Shown: piece after piece, positions 13,539 through 19,814 of the stretch
Position numbering within the stretch: the first letter of the stretch is position 1
Layout: the number at the start of each line of letters is the position of its first letter
NCBI RefSeq assembly: GCF_018343695.1
Contig: NZ_JAGYPJ010000001.1
Location: 2,281,992 to 2,345,991 of the forward strand
Length of the DNA: 64,000 bases
Origin: Lederbergia citrisecunda
GTDB taxonomy: Bacteria > Bacillota > Bacilli > Bacillales > Bacillaceae_C
Direction of reading: 5' to 3'
The notes under the pieces: model-generated
The model's input: only the letters and a program-made list of their open reading frames with translations
Told to the model about the DNA's origin: nothing
The model's database searches: none
Position numbers and translations under genes: made by a program

Positions 13539-13560
13539 CTTTGTTGATTAAATCAACAAG
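13539..13560 (-). promoter_or_regulatory. Stem-loop between cggR and gapA (likely mRNA processing element)
   Basis: CTTGTTGATT and its near-complement AATCAACAAAG form a hairpin with no U-tract after it. In B. subtilis the cggR-gapA mRNA is cleaved next to a stem-loop at this position, stabilising gapA. The analogy is inferred from position and shape. Confidence 0.5.
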
Positions 13561-13645
13561 GAGCTTTTACAAAGCCATATATTTAAAAGGATCCATCGAG
13601 AAAGCCGTTTGACAAAATATTGATTTGAATAATGCCGACTGCCAT

Positions 13646-14677
13646 CTACGGATGCCCCTTTAAAAACTCTGATGCGGCGCCTTCATCTGTAATAAGAATC
13701 GTAGTTTTCGGTGCACCTTTCATATATGCCCGAATAGCCTTTGCTTTTGATTTGCCACCAGCAGCTGCAAGGACAAAAGGTATATCCTCCAAATCGGAAA
13801 TCTGCATGCCAATAGTGGGTACTTTATGTACTATTTCCCCATTTTCGTTAAAATAATAGCCAAACGCTTCACCAACTGCATTTTCATCTATTATTTTTTT
13901 CATGGCTGTTTTACTCGTTCTTCTCCTTCCAGCCATTGTTAAGGCATCGCCAATCCCGTGAAGAACAATATTTGCCGACTTAATCATGTCTAAAACTTCT
14001 GTAATAGTAGGTTCTTTAAGTAAAGAATGGTATACCTCAAGGCCTACTTCATCAGGAACATATAACACACGATGTAAGCCGCCAGTCTTTTCTGCCATTG
14101 TAGCACAAATGACATTGGCTTGGTTTTTTACATCCTCTCCAATTCCTCCACGAGCTGGAACGAAAAGGAGTTTTCTGCCCTCTCCAATATCACTTGAAAG
14201 CATTTCGGCGGTACACGCCATTGTCGTTCCACCAGTTACAGCGATAATATTTTCCTTATCAAGACAACTACTCAATATATCCGCAGTTGCTTTTCCGATC
14301 TCCTCTTTAACGAGGGGAGTTTCATCACTATCTCCTGGAACAATGACAACTTTACTAACGCCAAGTATTTTTTTTAAGCTATTCTCCATTTCACTAATAC
14401 CGGTGATCTCTCTCATCATTTCATCCAGCTCCAACAGCAGCTTCATTCCTTTAGAAGTTACCATCATCCCTGCCGTTTTAATACTAATAAGATTGCGGGC
14501 TTTAAGGAATTCTGCTTCGCTGCGAAGAACTCGTTCAGTCATGCCAAGCATATCAGCTAAAGTCCTTCGTCCGACAGGCTCGGTTAAACGGATTGAACGA
14601 AGAATCTGATAACGCTTCTGCATAACAGAAAGCATATCAGGCACGATTTGAGTTTGAATTTTTAATAATGAGTGCAT
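13646..14677 (-). CDS. cggR: Central glycolytic genes regulator CggR
   Basis: A SorC-family repressor that controls its own gene and the glycolytic operon, inactivated by fructose-1,6-bisphosphate. The 343 aa have an N-terminal helix-turn-helix (RRTLADMLGMTERVLRSEAEFLKARNLI) and a C-terminal sugar-phosphate domain with VTGGTTMA and PARGGIGE. Its operator lies just upstream. Position ahead of gapA is diagnostic. Confidence 0.96.
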   Translation of the reverse strand: MHSLLKIQTQIVPDMLSVMQKRYQILRSIRLTEPVGRRTLADMLGMTERVLRSEAEFLKARNLISIKTAGMMVTSKGMKLLLELDEMMREITGISEMENSLKKILGVSKVVIVPGDSDETPLVKEEIGKATADILSSCLDKENIIAVTGGTTMACTAEMLSSDIGEGRKLLFVPARGGIGEDVKNQANVICATMAEKTGGLHRVLYVPDEVGLEVYHSLLKEPTITEVLDMIKSANIVLHGIGDALTMAGRRRTSKTAMKKIIDENAVGEAFGYYFNENGEIVHKVPTIGMQISDLEDIPFVLAAAGGKSKAKAIRAYMKGAPKTTILITDEGAASEFLKGHP

Positions 14678-14701
14678 AATATTGGCTCCTTTTAAACCAC
14701 A

Positions 14702-14738
14702 GGGTCAAAATATGTCCCAGTAAGACATATTGCGTCCC
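14702..14738 (-). promoter_or_regulatory. CggR operator
   Basis: The minus strand shows two direct half-sites, GGGACGCAATATGTC and TGGGACATATTTTGAC, 18 bp apart. This is the GGGAC...TGTC arrangement of known CggR operators. It lies 25 bp before the cggR start, so it should mediate autoregulation of the operon. Confidence 0.8.
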
Positions 14739-14805
14739 ATCACCAGTAAAAAAAATGGCTTAATAGCTATTTCCTATTTTATCACTCGATTACATTTTTT
14801 TCAAA

Positions 14806-15042
14806 TCATAAATGATTTAATCTTTCCTCAATTGTTAACGTGTCTATCATACCATACTGAATGATTTCACCTTCAATTTCAATAACAGGAATCATTATAC
14901 CAAATTTTTCCGTCCATTCATCACTCGTATCAATATCTCTTTCAATGATTTGAAATTGATAATCTTTCTGAAGATGTTGCAGAATCAATTTTGCGTCTAC
15001 ACAAAGTGGACAACGATTTCGAGTATAAAAGATGACTTCCAT
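14806..15042 (-). CDS. Glutaredoxin-like small thiol protein
   Basis: A 78-aa protein of thioredoxin fold. The motif RNRCPLCVDAKLIL has a CPLC active site near the start, followed by a conserved IPV turn (MIPVIEIEG, cis-Pro). It is probably a cytosolic disulphide reductase; the partner is unknown. A gene of this type is common just upstream of cggR in the Bacillus cereus group. In some Bacilli rpoN also lies here, but none is present in this window. Confidence 0.85.
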   Translation of the reverse strand: MEVIFYTRNRCPLCVDAKLILQHLQKDYQFQIIERDIDTSDEWTEKFGIMIPVIEIEGEIIQYGMIDTLTIEERLNHL

Positions 15043-15105
15043 GTGCTCACATTCCTTTTAGAATTTATATTTTACATTTTATTATAACAGTCTAAAAAAA
15101 TAAAA

Positions 15106-15126
15106 TCCCCCTCAGAAAGAGGAGGA
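15106..15126 (-). terminator. Terminator after the 19-aa ORF
   Basis: An 8-bp stem (TCCTCCTC with GAGGGGGA, loop TTTCT) followed by TTTTATTTTTTT on the minus strand. Confidence 0.85.
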
Positions 15127-15131
15127 AAAAT

Positions 15132-15191
15132 CTAGGTACTATCTGTATAAACCCCATAAATTGACTGACGACCTTGCATTAGAAAAATCAT
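15132..15191 (-). CDS. 19-residue small ORF beside YrzI-type gene
   Basis: ATG with AAAGGTGG eight bases upstream, encoding MIFLMQGRQSIYGVYTDST, then a terminator 6 bp after the stop. The ribosome site and terminator make a translated microprotein plausible, but the size does not allow confident calling. It may be co-transcribed with the YrzI-type gene 38 bp upstream. Confidence 0.45.
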   Translation of the reverse strand: MIFLMQGRQSIYGVYTDST

Positions 15192-15229
15192 TGTAAAAAC
15201 CACCTTTCATTATTTATTTTGATAAAAAA

Positions 15230-15370
15230 TTAGTATGGACGATACATTGCGATTTGACGATCTTTAATTTCATCATACATCTTCTCAATTTTTTGATGAT
15301 GAAGAGCTTCTTCAAGCGTAATATGGCGTCTTTTTATTGTGATTGTAAAAAATATAATATTTAATGTCAT
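15230..15370 (-). CDS. YrzI family small protein
   Basis: A 46-aa protein that starts MTLNIIFFTITIKRRHITLEEA and continues with EKMYDEIKDRQIAMYRPY. This is the pattern of the Bacillus YrzI small-protein family (MTLN..F.T.TI..R, then E..Y.E.KDRQ). AAGGAGG precedes the ATG. Function of the family is unknown; it is often found as tandem small genes. Confidence 0.75.
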   Translation of the reverse strand: MTLNIIFFTITIKRRHITLEEALHHQKIEKMYDEIKDRQIAMYRPY

Positions 15371-15420
15371 TATTATTCACCTCCTTAAAAATCATTTATA
15401 TCCAAAAATGGCACAAAAAA

Positions 15421-15448
15421 ACCGCATGAAGACAATGGCTTCTGCGGC
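15421..15448 (-). terminator. Hairpin 3 of a triple GCCGCAG terminator series
   Basis: The minus strand reads GCCGCAGAAG, a loop, then TTCATGCGGTTTTTTT. It is the last of three near-identical hairpins in 118 bp. Confidence 0.75.
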
Positions 15449-15464
15449 AGTGTACACGAAAAAA

Positions 15465-15493
15465 AGCCACAAGAAGACACTTCTTCTGCGGCT
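15465..15493 (-). terminator. Hairpin 2 of a triple GCCGCAG terminator series
   Basis: The minus strand reads AGCCGCAGAAGAAG, a loop, then CTTCTTGTGGCTTTTTTTC, a strong intrinsic terminator resembling its two neighbours. Confidence 0.8.
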
Positions 15494-15510
15494 TTAAAAG
15501 GGCATAAAAA

Positions 15511-15538
15511 GCCGCAGGGACATAATTCTCCCTGCGGC
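15511..15538 (-). terminator. Hairpin 1 of a triple GCCGCAG terminator series
   Basis: GCCGCAGGGA, loop, TCCCTGCGGC, then TTTTTATG on the minus strand. It follows the 25-aa ORF by about 30 bp. Confidence 0.85.
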
Positions 15539-15567
15539 ACGGATATTTTTTAATTAATAAATAAAAA

Positions 15568-15645
15568 TTAAGCAGTCCATTCCCCGTAGGTCGAATTCAT
15601 AAAATTATTTAATTGCACTGGATTCAGTAATTTAGCTGTTTTCAT
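15568..15645 (-). CDS. 25-residue peptide ORF, unknown
   Basis: The minus strand has AAAGGAGG, then two closely spaced ATGs. The first (15652) encodes only MKNENS; the second encodes 25 aa ending NFMNSTYGEWTA. A strong terminator follows. The isolated unit of ribosome site, short ORF and terminator suggests a small peptide gene, possibly a secreted or modified peptide, but no maturase or transporter is nearby. Function unknown; it may be spurious. Confidence 0.4.
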   Translation of the reverse strand: MKTAKLLNPVQLNNFMNSTYGEWTA

Positions 15646-15810
15646 TTTTCATTCGACCTCCTTTAGAAATTTTTACTTACGATGGTAATTATAACCAAGA
15701 AAAATATGTTTGTAAACAGGTTTTGAAAATATTTATCTAAAATAAAATACCTAACTATCTTTTTGGTTGGGAAAACAAAGTTTTGAACTACCTATAAAGA
15801 ACAATTCTAA

Positions 15811-16101
15811 GTAATTGTTGATCCTTCGTTTAAAGACTTAAGGAAACGCCTGAACGATAAAGATAAAAATACTGTAATGTGGTATCCTAGTGAATCTAAG
15901 TTTGCTTTCAATATAGTTGAACAAGTGTATGGACCTTGGATTTTGCTGAATGCGAAAAGAAAAAATGAGTGTTACCGAATTATTGGAAAAACGTTGAACA
16001 ATGTTAGCCCTTCGACATCCCCCATGCGACCTTGTCCAAAAATATATGTTAAAAGAGAGCAACGATCACTCGTCACTCTCCATAGTGTTTTTAGTACCTG
16101 A
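15811..16101 (+). pseudogene. Protein-like open frame, possible gene remnant
   Basis: An open frame without a convincing start encodes DPSFKDLRKRLNDKD... MWYPSESKFAFNIVEQVYGPW ILLNAKRKNECYRIIGKTL, which looks like real protein sequence up to about 16050. It has no ribosome site and ends inside the terminator of the opposing holin-like gene. I do not recognise the family. The rest of the 15653-16065 gap shows nothing else I can call. Confidence 0.25.
16055..16080 (-). terminator. Hairpin at the end of the holin-like gene
   Basis: GAG TGACGA and TCGTTG CTC arms; the stop codon of the gene lies inside the hairpin. The sequence is about 80% identical over 22 bp to the hairpin at 20960-20981 after the prophage holin. 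Confidence 0.55.
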
Positions 16102-16308
16102 ATATAAACCAGAGGCTGACAGGCCTAGCATTGCCCCAACAATAATCCCCTGCTTTAAATTAAAGTTGGTGACGTAGACAACACCTATGACGATACCTAG
16201 TAGCAAAGCGATAAAAGGTAAATAGCGCTTTTTCACTCCCGCCCTTTTGCATAGTTCTACAAGTCCTAAAATCAATGGGATAATCATAACGTGATATACT
16301 TCAAACAT
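16066..16308 (-). CDS. Holin-like small membrane protein (phage remnant outside attL)
   Basis: An 80-aa protein with a central region of two to three membrane spans (VYHVMIIPLILGLVELC, YLPFIALLLGIVIGVVYVT, QGIIVGAMLGLSASGLYSG) and an acidic end. The LSASGLYSG.KN end is typical of small phage holins in Bacillus and Listeria phages. A GGGGGTG ribosome site precedes it. It lies to the left of the prophage attachment core, so it is not part of the resident prophage and is best read as debris of another one. Confidence 0.65.
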   Translation of the reverse strand: MFEVYHVMIIPLILGLVELCKRAGVKKRYLPFIALLLGIVIGVVYVTNFNLKQGIIVGAMLGLSASGLYSGTKNTMESDE

Positions 16309-16593
16309 TCTTATACACCCCCTTTTTATATTTTTATGGATAGCCCGTCCCGTCTGAAACGGCTCTTACCTTAAAGGCAATCTATCTTTTATGTCATAAA
16401 ATTTTCCGATAACCATTATCGTGAATTCATTCAAAGTGTTATAAACCTGATCCTTTCGTTCGTTATTTCTTGTTGACCGAAATCTAAACAAAAACGACGG
16501 CCAATGGTCCTTTAGGAAAAAAATGTGAGTAAAATTCAATAATCATTCCCTCAATTTTTTCCCTCTTCCTGAGCTCTCTCTAAAAAAACAAAA
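16309..16593. other. Gene-free AT-rich interval in the debris region
   Basis: No open frame with a ribosome site is seen. The stretch near 16340-16380 can fold (for example ACGGGACGGGC-like GC-rich segments on the minus strand) and lies in the leader of the holin-like gene, but I cannot assign it to a known RNA class. Confidence 0.3.
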
Positions 16594-16628
16594 AAGCATC
16601 TCATATGAGATTCTCATATGAAATGCTT
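16594..16628 (-). terminator. Terminator after the 48-aa gene
   Basis: AAGCATTTCATATGAG and CTCATATGAGATGCTT arms followed by TTTTTTG on the minus strand. A closely similar hairpin (AAGCATCTCATATGAGGTGC) follows the XhlA region of the prophage at 21638. Confidence 0.8.
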
Positions 16629-16651
16629 CTACTTAATTTATCCAACAGTTT

Positions 16652-16798
16652 TTAATAAAAGTAGTGTCTATCTTCTTGCTCGTCTTTATATGGATAATCA
16701 TTTTCTTCCTTGTTTTTCACTTTTTTCTGTTTGATTTTCTGAGTCTCTTCGGAATTTGAATCTGTATCTTTAAATAGTTTAAAGATCATTTCAAACAT
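16652..16798 (-). CDS. Small charged protein, 48 aa, unknown
   Basis: A GAGGTG ribosome site precedes an ATG. The protein begins with an amphipathic MFEMIFKLFKD and continues highly charged (KIKQKKVKNKEEND, DEQEDRHYFY). I do not recognise a family. It lies between the terminator above and attL and may belong to the same phage debris as the holin-like gene. Confidence 0.5.
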   Translation of the reverse strand: MFEMIFKLFKDTDSNSEETQKIKQKKVKNKEENDYPYKDEQEDRHYFY

Positions 16799-16997
16799 TT
16801 GAAGCACCTCATTTCAATAATATAGATTTAACATAGCATTTTTATATTTGGCAAACATTAATAACGTGTTAATATTACGTAATATATTTTTTAGTAGTAC
16901 TTCCTACTATCAATCTCTCAGAAACAGTCTAGACCCTGAATGGGTTAATATACGCAACGTGCGTGATACACACGAATGAAAAGCACCCAAACGAAAA

Positions 16998-17039
16998 AGT
17001 TCCTATGCTTGTATCAAACTCAATACAAACATAGGAACT
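16998..17039 (-). terminator. Original terminator of tRNA-Arg, now stranded left of the prophage
   Basis: AGTTCCTATGTTTGTAT and ATACAAGCATAGGAACT arms with TTTTTCG after them on the minus strand. It sits 16 bp outside the att core, where the downstream end of the minus-strand tRNA gene must have been before integration. The rest of 16799-17144 holds only attL and the arm repeats. Confidence 0.7.
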
Positions 17040-17054
17040 CATTGGCTTTTTGTG

Positions 17055-17067
17055 ACGCCCTCGGAGG
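17055..17067. other. attL core
   Basis: ACGCCCTCGGAGG, identical to 54445-54457 at the 3' end of tRNA-Arg. Flanks differ on both sides. It marks the left end of the integrated phage genome. Confidence 0.85.
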
Positions 17068-17116
17068 ACGTGTATGTATGACTCTAAAACCTTGATATAA
17101 TCAGGTTTTCATAAAA

Positions 17117-17138
17117 TTATGTGTAAATTATGTGTAAA
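17117..17138. repeat. Integrase arm-type direct repeats, left end
   Basis: TTATGTGTAAA occurs twice in tandem with an 11-bp period, 50 bp inside attL. Near-identical ATGTGTAAAA repeats with the same period lie at 54301-54322 beside the integrase. This is the layout of arm-binding sites of lambda-type integrases. Confidence 0.6.
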
Positions 17139-17144
17139 TAATTT

Positions 17145-17738
17145 CTACCCTATATATTGTACTATTTTATTAATGGGGTTCTTTATGAGCCCCTTTCTAT
17201 AGTCTTCCACAAAATCACAATAGACAATTTCTAAAATGTTTTCTAATGTAAAAGTATGGTCTTGATAAATCTCCATCATATCCCGCAATAAAAATTCACC
17301 CTTCAAAGCAAGCCGATGTTCCAGATGGGTTTCTATCAATTCAAAACCTCTAACTTCTTCAAATAGTATTCCTTTTGTCGCTTCTTCATTTTGATACGGT
17401 TTAATAGCAGCTGGCGATAAATCTCGAACGGTAAGCCTACTGTAAATATCGTGGAGGTCATTTTTCCTTTTGAAGTAACTTAGAAAATCCACATACAATA
17501 TTTTTGCCAAATGGTTAGTGGTAAAATCTTTATCAATCATTTCAGCGACATCATCACAAAACGATACAGATCGTATATAAAGATAATGCGGCACATAGAA
17601 TGAAAATGTATGCGTCGGGTTTCTTGGATTGTGGTATGAATTCATTATCTTCGTCCACAAGCTAAGGCCCTTCGTTTGCTTTCTAGTAAAAAGAATAAAT
17701 CGCTCCTGGCCAATTACATCGATTTGACTAAACTTCAC
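17145..17738 (-). CDS. Prophage protein of unknown function, 197 aa
   Basis: Third gene of a small leftward operon at the prophage left end, starting at a GTG that overlaps the end of the 147-aa gene. The protein is mixed charge with no membrane span; notable stretches are QERFILFTRKQTKGLSLWTKIMN and VLYVDFL-like hydrophobic segments. I do not recognise a family. Its partners are a ribbon-helix-helix protein and a basic 147-aa protein, which hints at a role in maintenance or replication control of the phage genome, but this is guesswork. Confidence 0.7.
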   Translation of the reverse strand: MKFSQIDVIGQERFILFTRKQTKGLSLWTKIMNSYHNPRNPTHTFSFYVPHYLYIRSVSFCDDVAEMIDKDFTTNHLAKILYVDFLSYFKRKNDLHDIYSRLTVRDLSPAAIKPYQNEEATKGILFEEVRGFELIETHLEHRLALKGEFLLRDMMEIYQDHTFTLENILEIVYCDFVEDYRKGLIKNPINKIVQYIG

Positions 17739-18171
17739 GTCTACGCCCCTCTCTGTAGGTATTAATGGTATAACCGCCGCTAACTATCCACAAATACTCT
17801 TTTACTATTCTGTGAACGACCCTTCTTTTAGAAATACCCCATTCGATTGATAATGATTGAATATTATTAAAGTCACCTTCTTTTAGAACTACATGAACAA
17901 ACTCACCGTTATTATCATATTCGTAATCTTGATACTCTTTATCTCTCAATAAATCATTTTCAACAATCAAACTCGCAAAGGCAGTTAAGGACAACATATG
18001 ATTCATTGCTTTTCTTTGAAGAGATTTTTTATCCTCATTTGATAACTTGAATTTAATATCTTTTTTAGCATCTGATCTCTTTTTTCTTTTTTTGGGTTGT
18101 TCTTGATTAAAATTCTGTTTAATTGCTTTTGGGCGAACTGGAAGAGTTTTTCTTCCGAATAGTGTATTCAA
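17728..18171 (-). CDS. Basic DNA-binding-like prophage protein, 147 aa
   Basis: TTG start with AGGAGGGG upstream. The N-terminal 50 residues are rich in Lys/Arg (KKRKKRSDAKKDIK). Then comes a CopG-like stretch (KKSLQRKAMNHMLSLTAFASLIVENDLL) and later a possible helix-turn-helix (LSIEWGISKRRVVHRIVKEYL). It lies directly downstream of four 8-bp iterons and the RHH gene. Probably DNA-binding; exact role unknown. Confidence 0.7.
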   Translation of the reverse strand: MNTLFGRKTLPVRPKAIKQNFNQEQPKKRKKRSDAKKDIKFKLSNEDKKSLQRKAMNHMLSLTAFASLIVENDLLRDKEYQDYEYDNNGEFVHVVLKEGDFNNIQSLSIEWGISKRRVVHRIVKEYLWIVSGGYTINTYREGRRREV

Positions 18172-18216
18172 GGTCTCCCCTCCTGATTTTTTACCTCTCC
18201 CCCTCCTAATATCCCA

Positions 18217-18248
18217 TGGTCTTTTGGTCTATTGGTCTTCTGGTCTCG
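18217..18248. repeat. Four 8-bp iterons (AGACCANN on the minus strand)
   Basis: The plus strand reads TGGTCTTT, TGGTCTAT, TGGTCTTC, TGGTCTCG head to tail, exactly 8 bp each. Ribbon-helix-helix repressors and partition proteins bind such short direct repeats. They lie between the RHH gene and the 147-aa gene. Confidence 0.75.
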
Positions 18249-18268
18249 GTGGGGGGAGGAGGATGTTA

Positions 18269-18466
18269 CTACCCCACTATGATTTTCAGACCTCCTCCCT
18301 CAGTCTTTTTTACATGCTTTAAAGTCTGTTTTCTTTTAATGTCAGCAAGAATCAGGCTCTTTACATATCCGCTAAAATTACTGTCTTTAAGATGCTCCAA
18401 CATTGTTTGGTCTTCTTCGTTTGTAATATTAAAAGAAACTGGTTTAACTCTTTTGTTCTTACTCAA
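18269..18466 (-). CDS. Ribbon-helix-helix protein, 65 aa
   Basis: TTG start after AAGGAGG. VKPVSFNITNEEDQTMLEHLKDSNFSGYVKSLILADI has the beta strand (PVSFNI) and two helices of a ribbon-helix-helix domain, like plasmid ParR/CopG-type proteins. It is first in a three-gene leftward operon with 8-bp iterons just after it. Likely roles are autoregulation or segregation of an extrachromosomal phage form; no ParA/ParM-type motor gene is present. Confidence 0.7.
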   Translation of the reverse strand: MSKNKRVKPVSFNITNEEDQTMLEHLKDSNFSGYVKSLILADIKRKQTLKHVKKTEGGGLKIIVG

Positions 18467-18536
18467 TCTTTACACCTCCTTGGGCTTATTTAATAAATGG
18501 TATTACTGGTGATACCGATTTATTCCACAAAAAAAT

Positions 18537-18565
18537 AAAAGCCTCGTTCATTTGAACAGGGCTTT
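18537..18565 (-). terminator. Terminator after yolD-like gene
   Basis: AAAGCCCTGTTCA and TGAACGAGGCTTT arms, then TATTTTTTT on the minus strand. Confidence 0.85.
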
Positions 18566-18609
18566 CTTGGTGTACACAACTCCTAGATGAGTTTATATTA
18601 TTCCCATTT

Positions 18610-18945
18610 TTAATCTTTAAATTCCACACCAACCACATCGTCCATCTTAATCTTTTTTAAATCTCCATTCCATTCAGTGATCCAAACAGTTTTATTCAAG
18701 CTATCTATATTATGTACTCTGCCCTCTGCATCTTCAAAAAATCCATTTATCCATAATTCAAAAATAACCGGAAGATTGAACTCGTTTGCTGCAGCTAACT
18801 TTTCATCAATTTCTCTTAATTGATATTCATCCAGAATTGGCTTTTTTTCTTTCTCATATTCTTCCCACATTTCATGTAAATGACCAATATGCTCGGGCAT
18901 CATAAAGCCATGCCATTTTTTCATTCCGCGGTCTTTAATGTCCAT
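18610..18945 (-). CDS. YolD-like protein
   Basis: A 111-aa member of the YolD family: DRGMKKWHGFMMPEHIGHL near the start and a beta-rich end (VIFELWINGFFEDAEGRVHNID... IKMDDVVGVEF). YolD-like genes normally accompany a UvrX-type Y-family DNA polymerase, but no polymerase is present here. A LexA-type box lies in its promoter, matching SOS control known for this family. Confidence 0.85.
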   Translation of the reverse strand: MDIKDRGMKKWHGFMMPEHIGHLHEMWEEYEKEKKPILDEYQLREIDEKLAAANEFNLPVIFELWINGFFEDAEGRVHNIDSLNKTVWITEWNGDLKKIKMDDVVGVEFKD

Positions 18946-18966
18946 TTCTTATCCTCCCTATCAATA

Positions 18967-18980
18967 AGAACATTCGTTCG
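18967..18980 (-). promoter_or_regulatory. LexA (SOS) box before the yolD-like gene
   Basis: The minus strand reads CGAACGAATGTTCT, matching the Bacillus consensus CGAAC-RNRY-GTTYC at all but the last base. A TATAAT-like -10 lies just upstream, so LexA would block initiation. Confidence 0.75.
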
Positions 18981-19050
18981 AAATTATTATATGCAAACAT
19001 ACATTCCTTTTCAACTAGGAAATGATACAATGTTTTTAGGAGGTCATATT

Positions 19051-19287
19051 ATGCGTATATCAATTGACTTTTATATTGCCACATATGGAATTACTAAAAA
19101 GAAAAGTGAAATGTTCATTGTGTCAGATGATTTTAATGGTAAAGAGGATGCTATAAAAATTGCTAATCTTTTTATCAAGCAATTACAACGAGGATTGGAA
19201 AAGAATGAGAAGATTGAAAGAGTAGTATTTAATGAAGATGATATAACTCCATTTGTTTTTACACATATACTAAAATTGGTAAAATAA
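19051..19287 (+). CDS. Rightward accessory prophage gene, 78 aa, unknown
   Basis: Begins MRISIDFYIATYGITKKKSEM after a strong AGGAGG site and ends with its own terminator. It is soluble and mixed charge. Its direction is opposite to the lysis and late genes around it, typical of genes expressed in the lysogen (morons). I do not recognise the family. Confidence 0.7.
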   Translation: MRISIDFYIATYGITKKKSEMFIVSDDFNGKEDAIKIANLFIKQLQRGLEKNEKIERVVFNEDDITPFVFTHILKLVK

Positions 19288-19320
19288 TTGCGACCTGTCT
19301 ATATTATGATAGGTCGTAAT
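19287..19320 (+). terminator. Terminator after the 78-aa gene
   Basis: ATTGCGACCT and AGGTCGTAAT arms, followed by TTTTTC. Confidence 0.8.
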
Positions 19321-19438
19321 TTTTCATTTCAAGTTCATCGTATTATGTCAAATTAATATAAAACCTTTCAAAAAAAGGGGAAATTCGTGGTGATGTAGAA
19401 AATAATTCATAGATGAATTGTATAAAGGAGTGCGGAGT

Positions 19439-19789
19439 ATGATATTAGAATTGATTGGAATAATATTAGGTTCATTAGTCGGTGCGTATATAGTCTTTTC
19501 GATTATTATTTTAGCTGTAGGAGGAATTACTAGGTATAGATGGAGCTTCAATAAAATACTTAATATTACACTAACATTCACTATTATATTCGCCATTTTT
19601 TGGGGAGATTATTGGGGACTTTCTCCTGACCAGACTATTATTCGTTATGTTCCAGCTATTATAGTAATTTATCTATTCGAAAGAAGAAGATTACTTACAA
19701 TGAAATGTCCACAATGCAAAGAAAGAATCAAAACAAATGCAACTAAATGTAAACATTGCCAATCGATTTTATTTGAACAAACAAGCTAG
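19439..19789 (+). CDS. Rightward membrane protein with C-terminal zinc ribbon, 116 aa
   Basis: ATG at 19439 with AAGGAG upstream. Three membrane spans (LIGIILGSLVGAYIVFSIIILAVGG; ILNITLTFTIIFAIFWG; YVPAIIVIYLF) are followed by a cytosolic CPQCKERIKTNATKCKHC zinc ribbon (two CxxC pairs). It is a likely lysogenic conversion gene, monocistronic with its own terminator. A superinfection-exclusion role is possible but unproven. Confidence 0.7.
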   Translation: MILELIGIILGSLVGAYIVFSIIILAVGGITRYRWSFNKILNITLTFTIIFAIFWGDYWGLSPDQTIIRYVPAIIVIYLFERRRLLTMKCPQCKERIKTNATKCKHCQSILFEQTS

Positions 19790-19791
19790 TA

Positions 19792-19809
19792 GCCCGCAAT
19801 TAAGCGGGC
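19792..19809 (+). terminator. Terminator after the zinc-ribbon membrane gene
   Basis: GCCCGC and GCGGGC arms around AATTAA, then GTTTTTTATT. The opposing endolysin gene ends 6 bp later. Confidence 0.85.
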
Positions 19810-19814
19810 GTTTT

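Noticed and set aside
13986-14609. 207-codon open frame on the plus strand
   Set aside because: It is fully antisense to cggR, is rich in Ser and hydrophobic residues typical of complementary frames, and lacks a ribosome site.
15421-15538. Three GCCGCAG repeats as a CRISPR array
   Set aside because: The repeats are hairpins with arms of varying sequence followed by T-runs; there are no constant repeats with unique spacers.
15811-16050. Possible transposase or replication gene fragment on the plus strand
   Set aside because: The sequence looks protein-like, but I could not match it to any family and there are no inverted repeats, so no mobile element is claimed.
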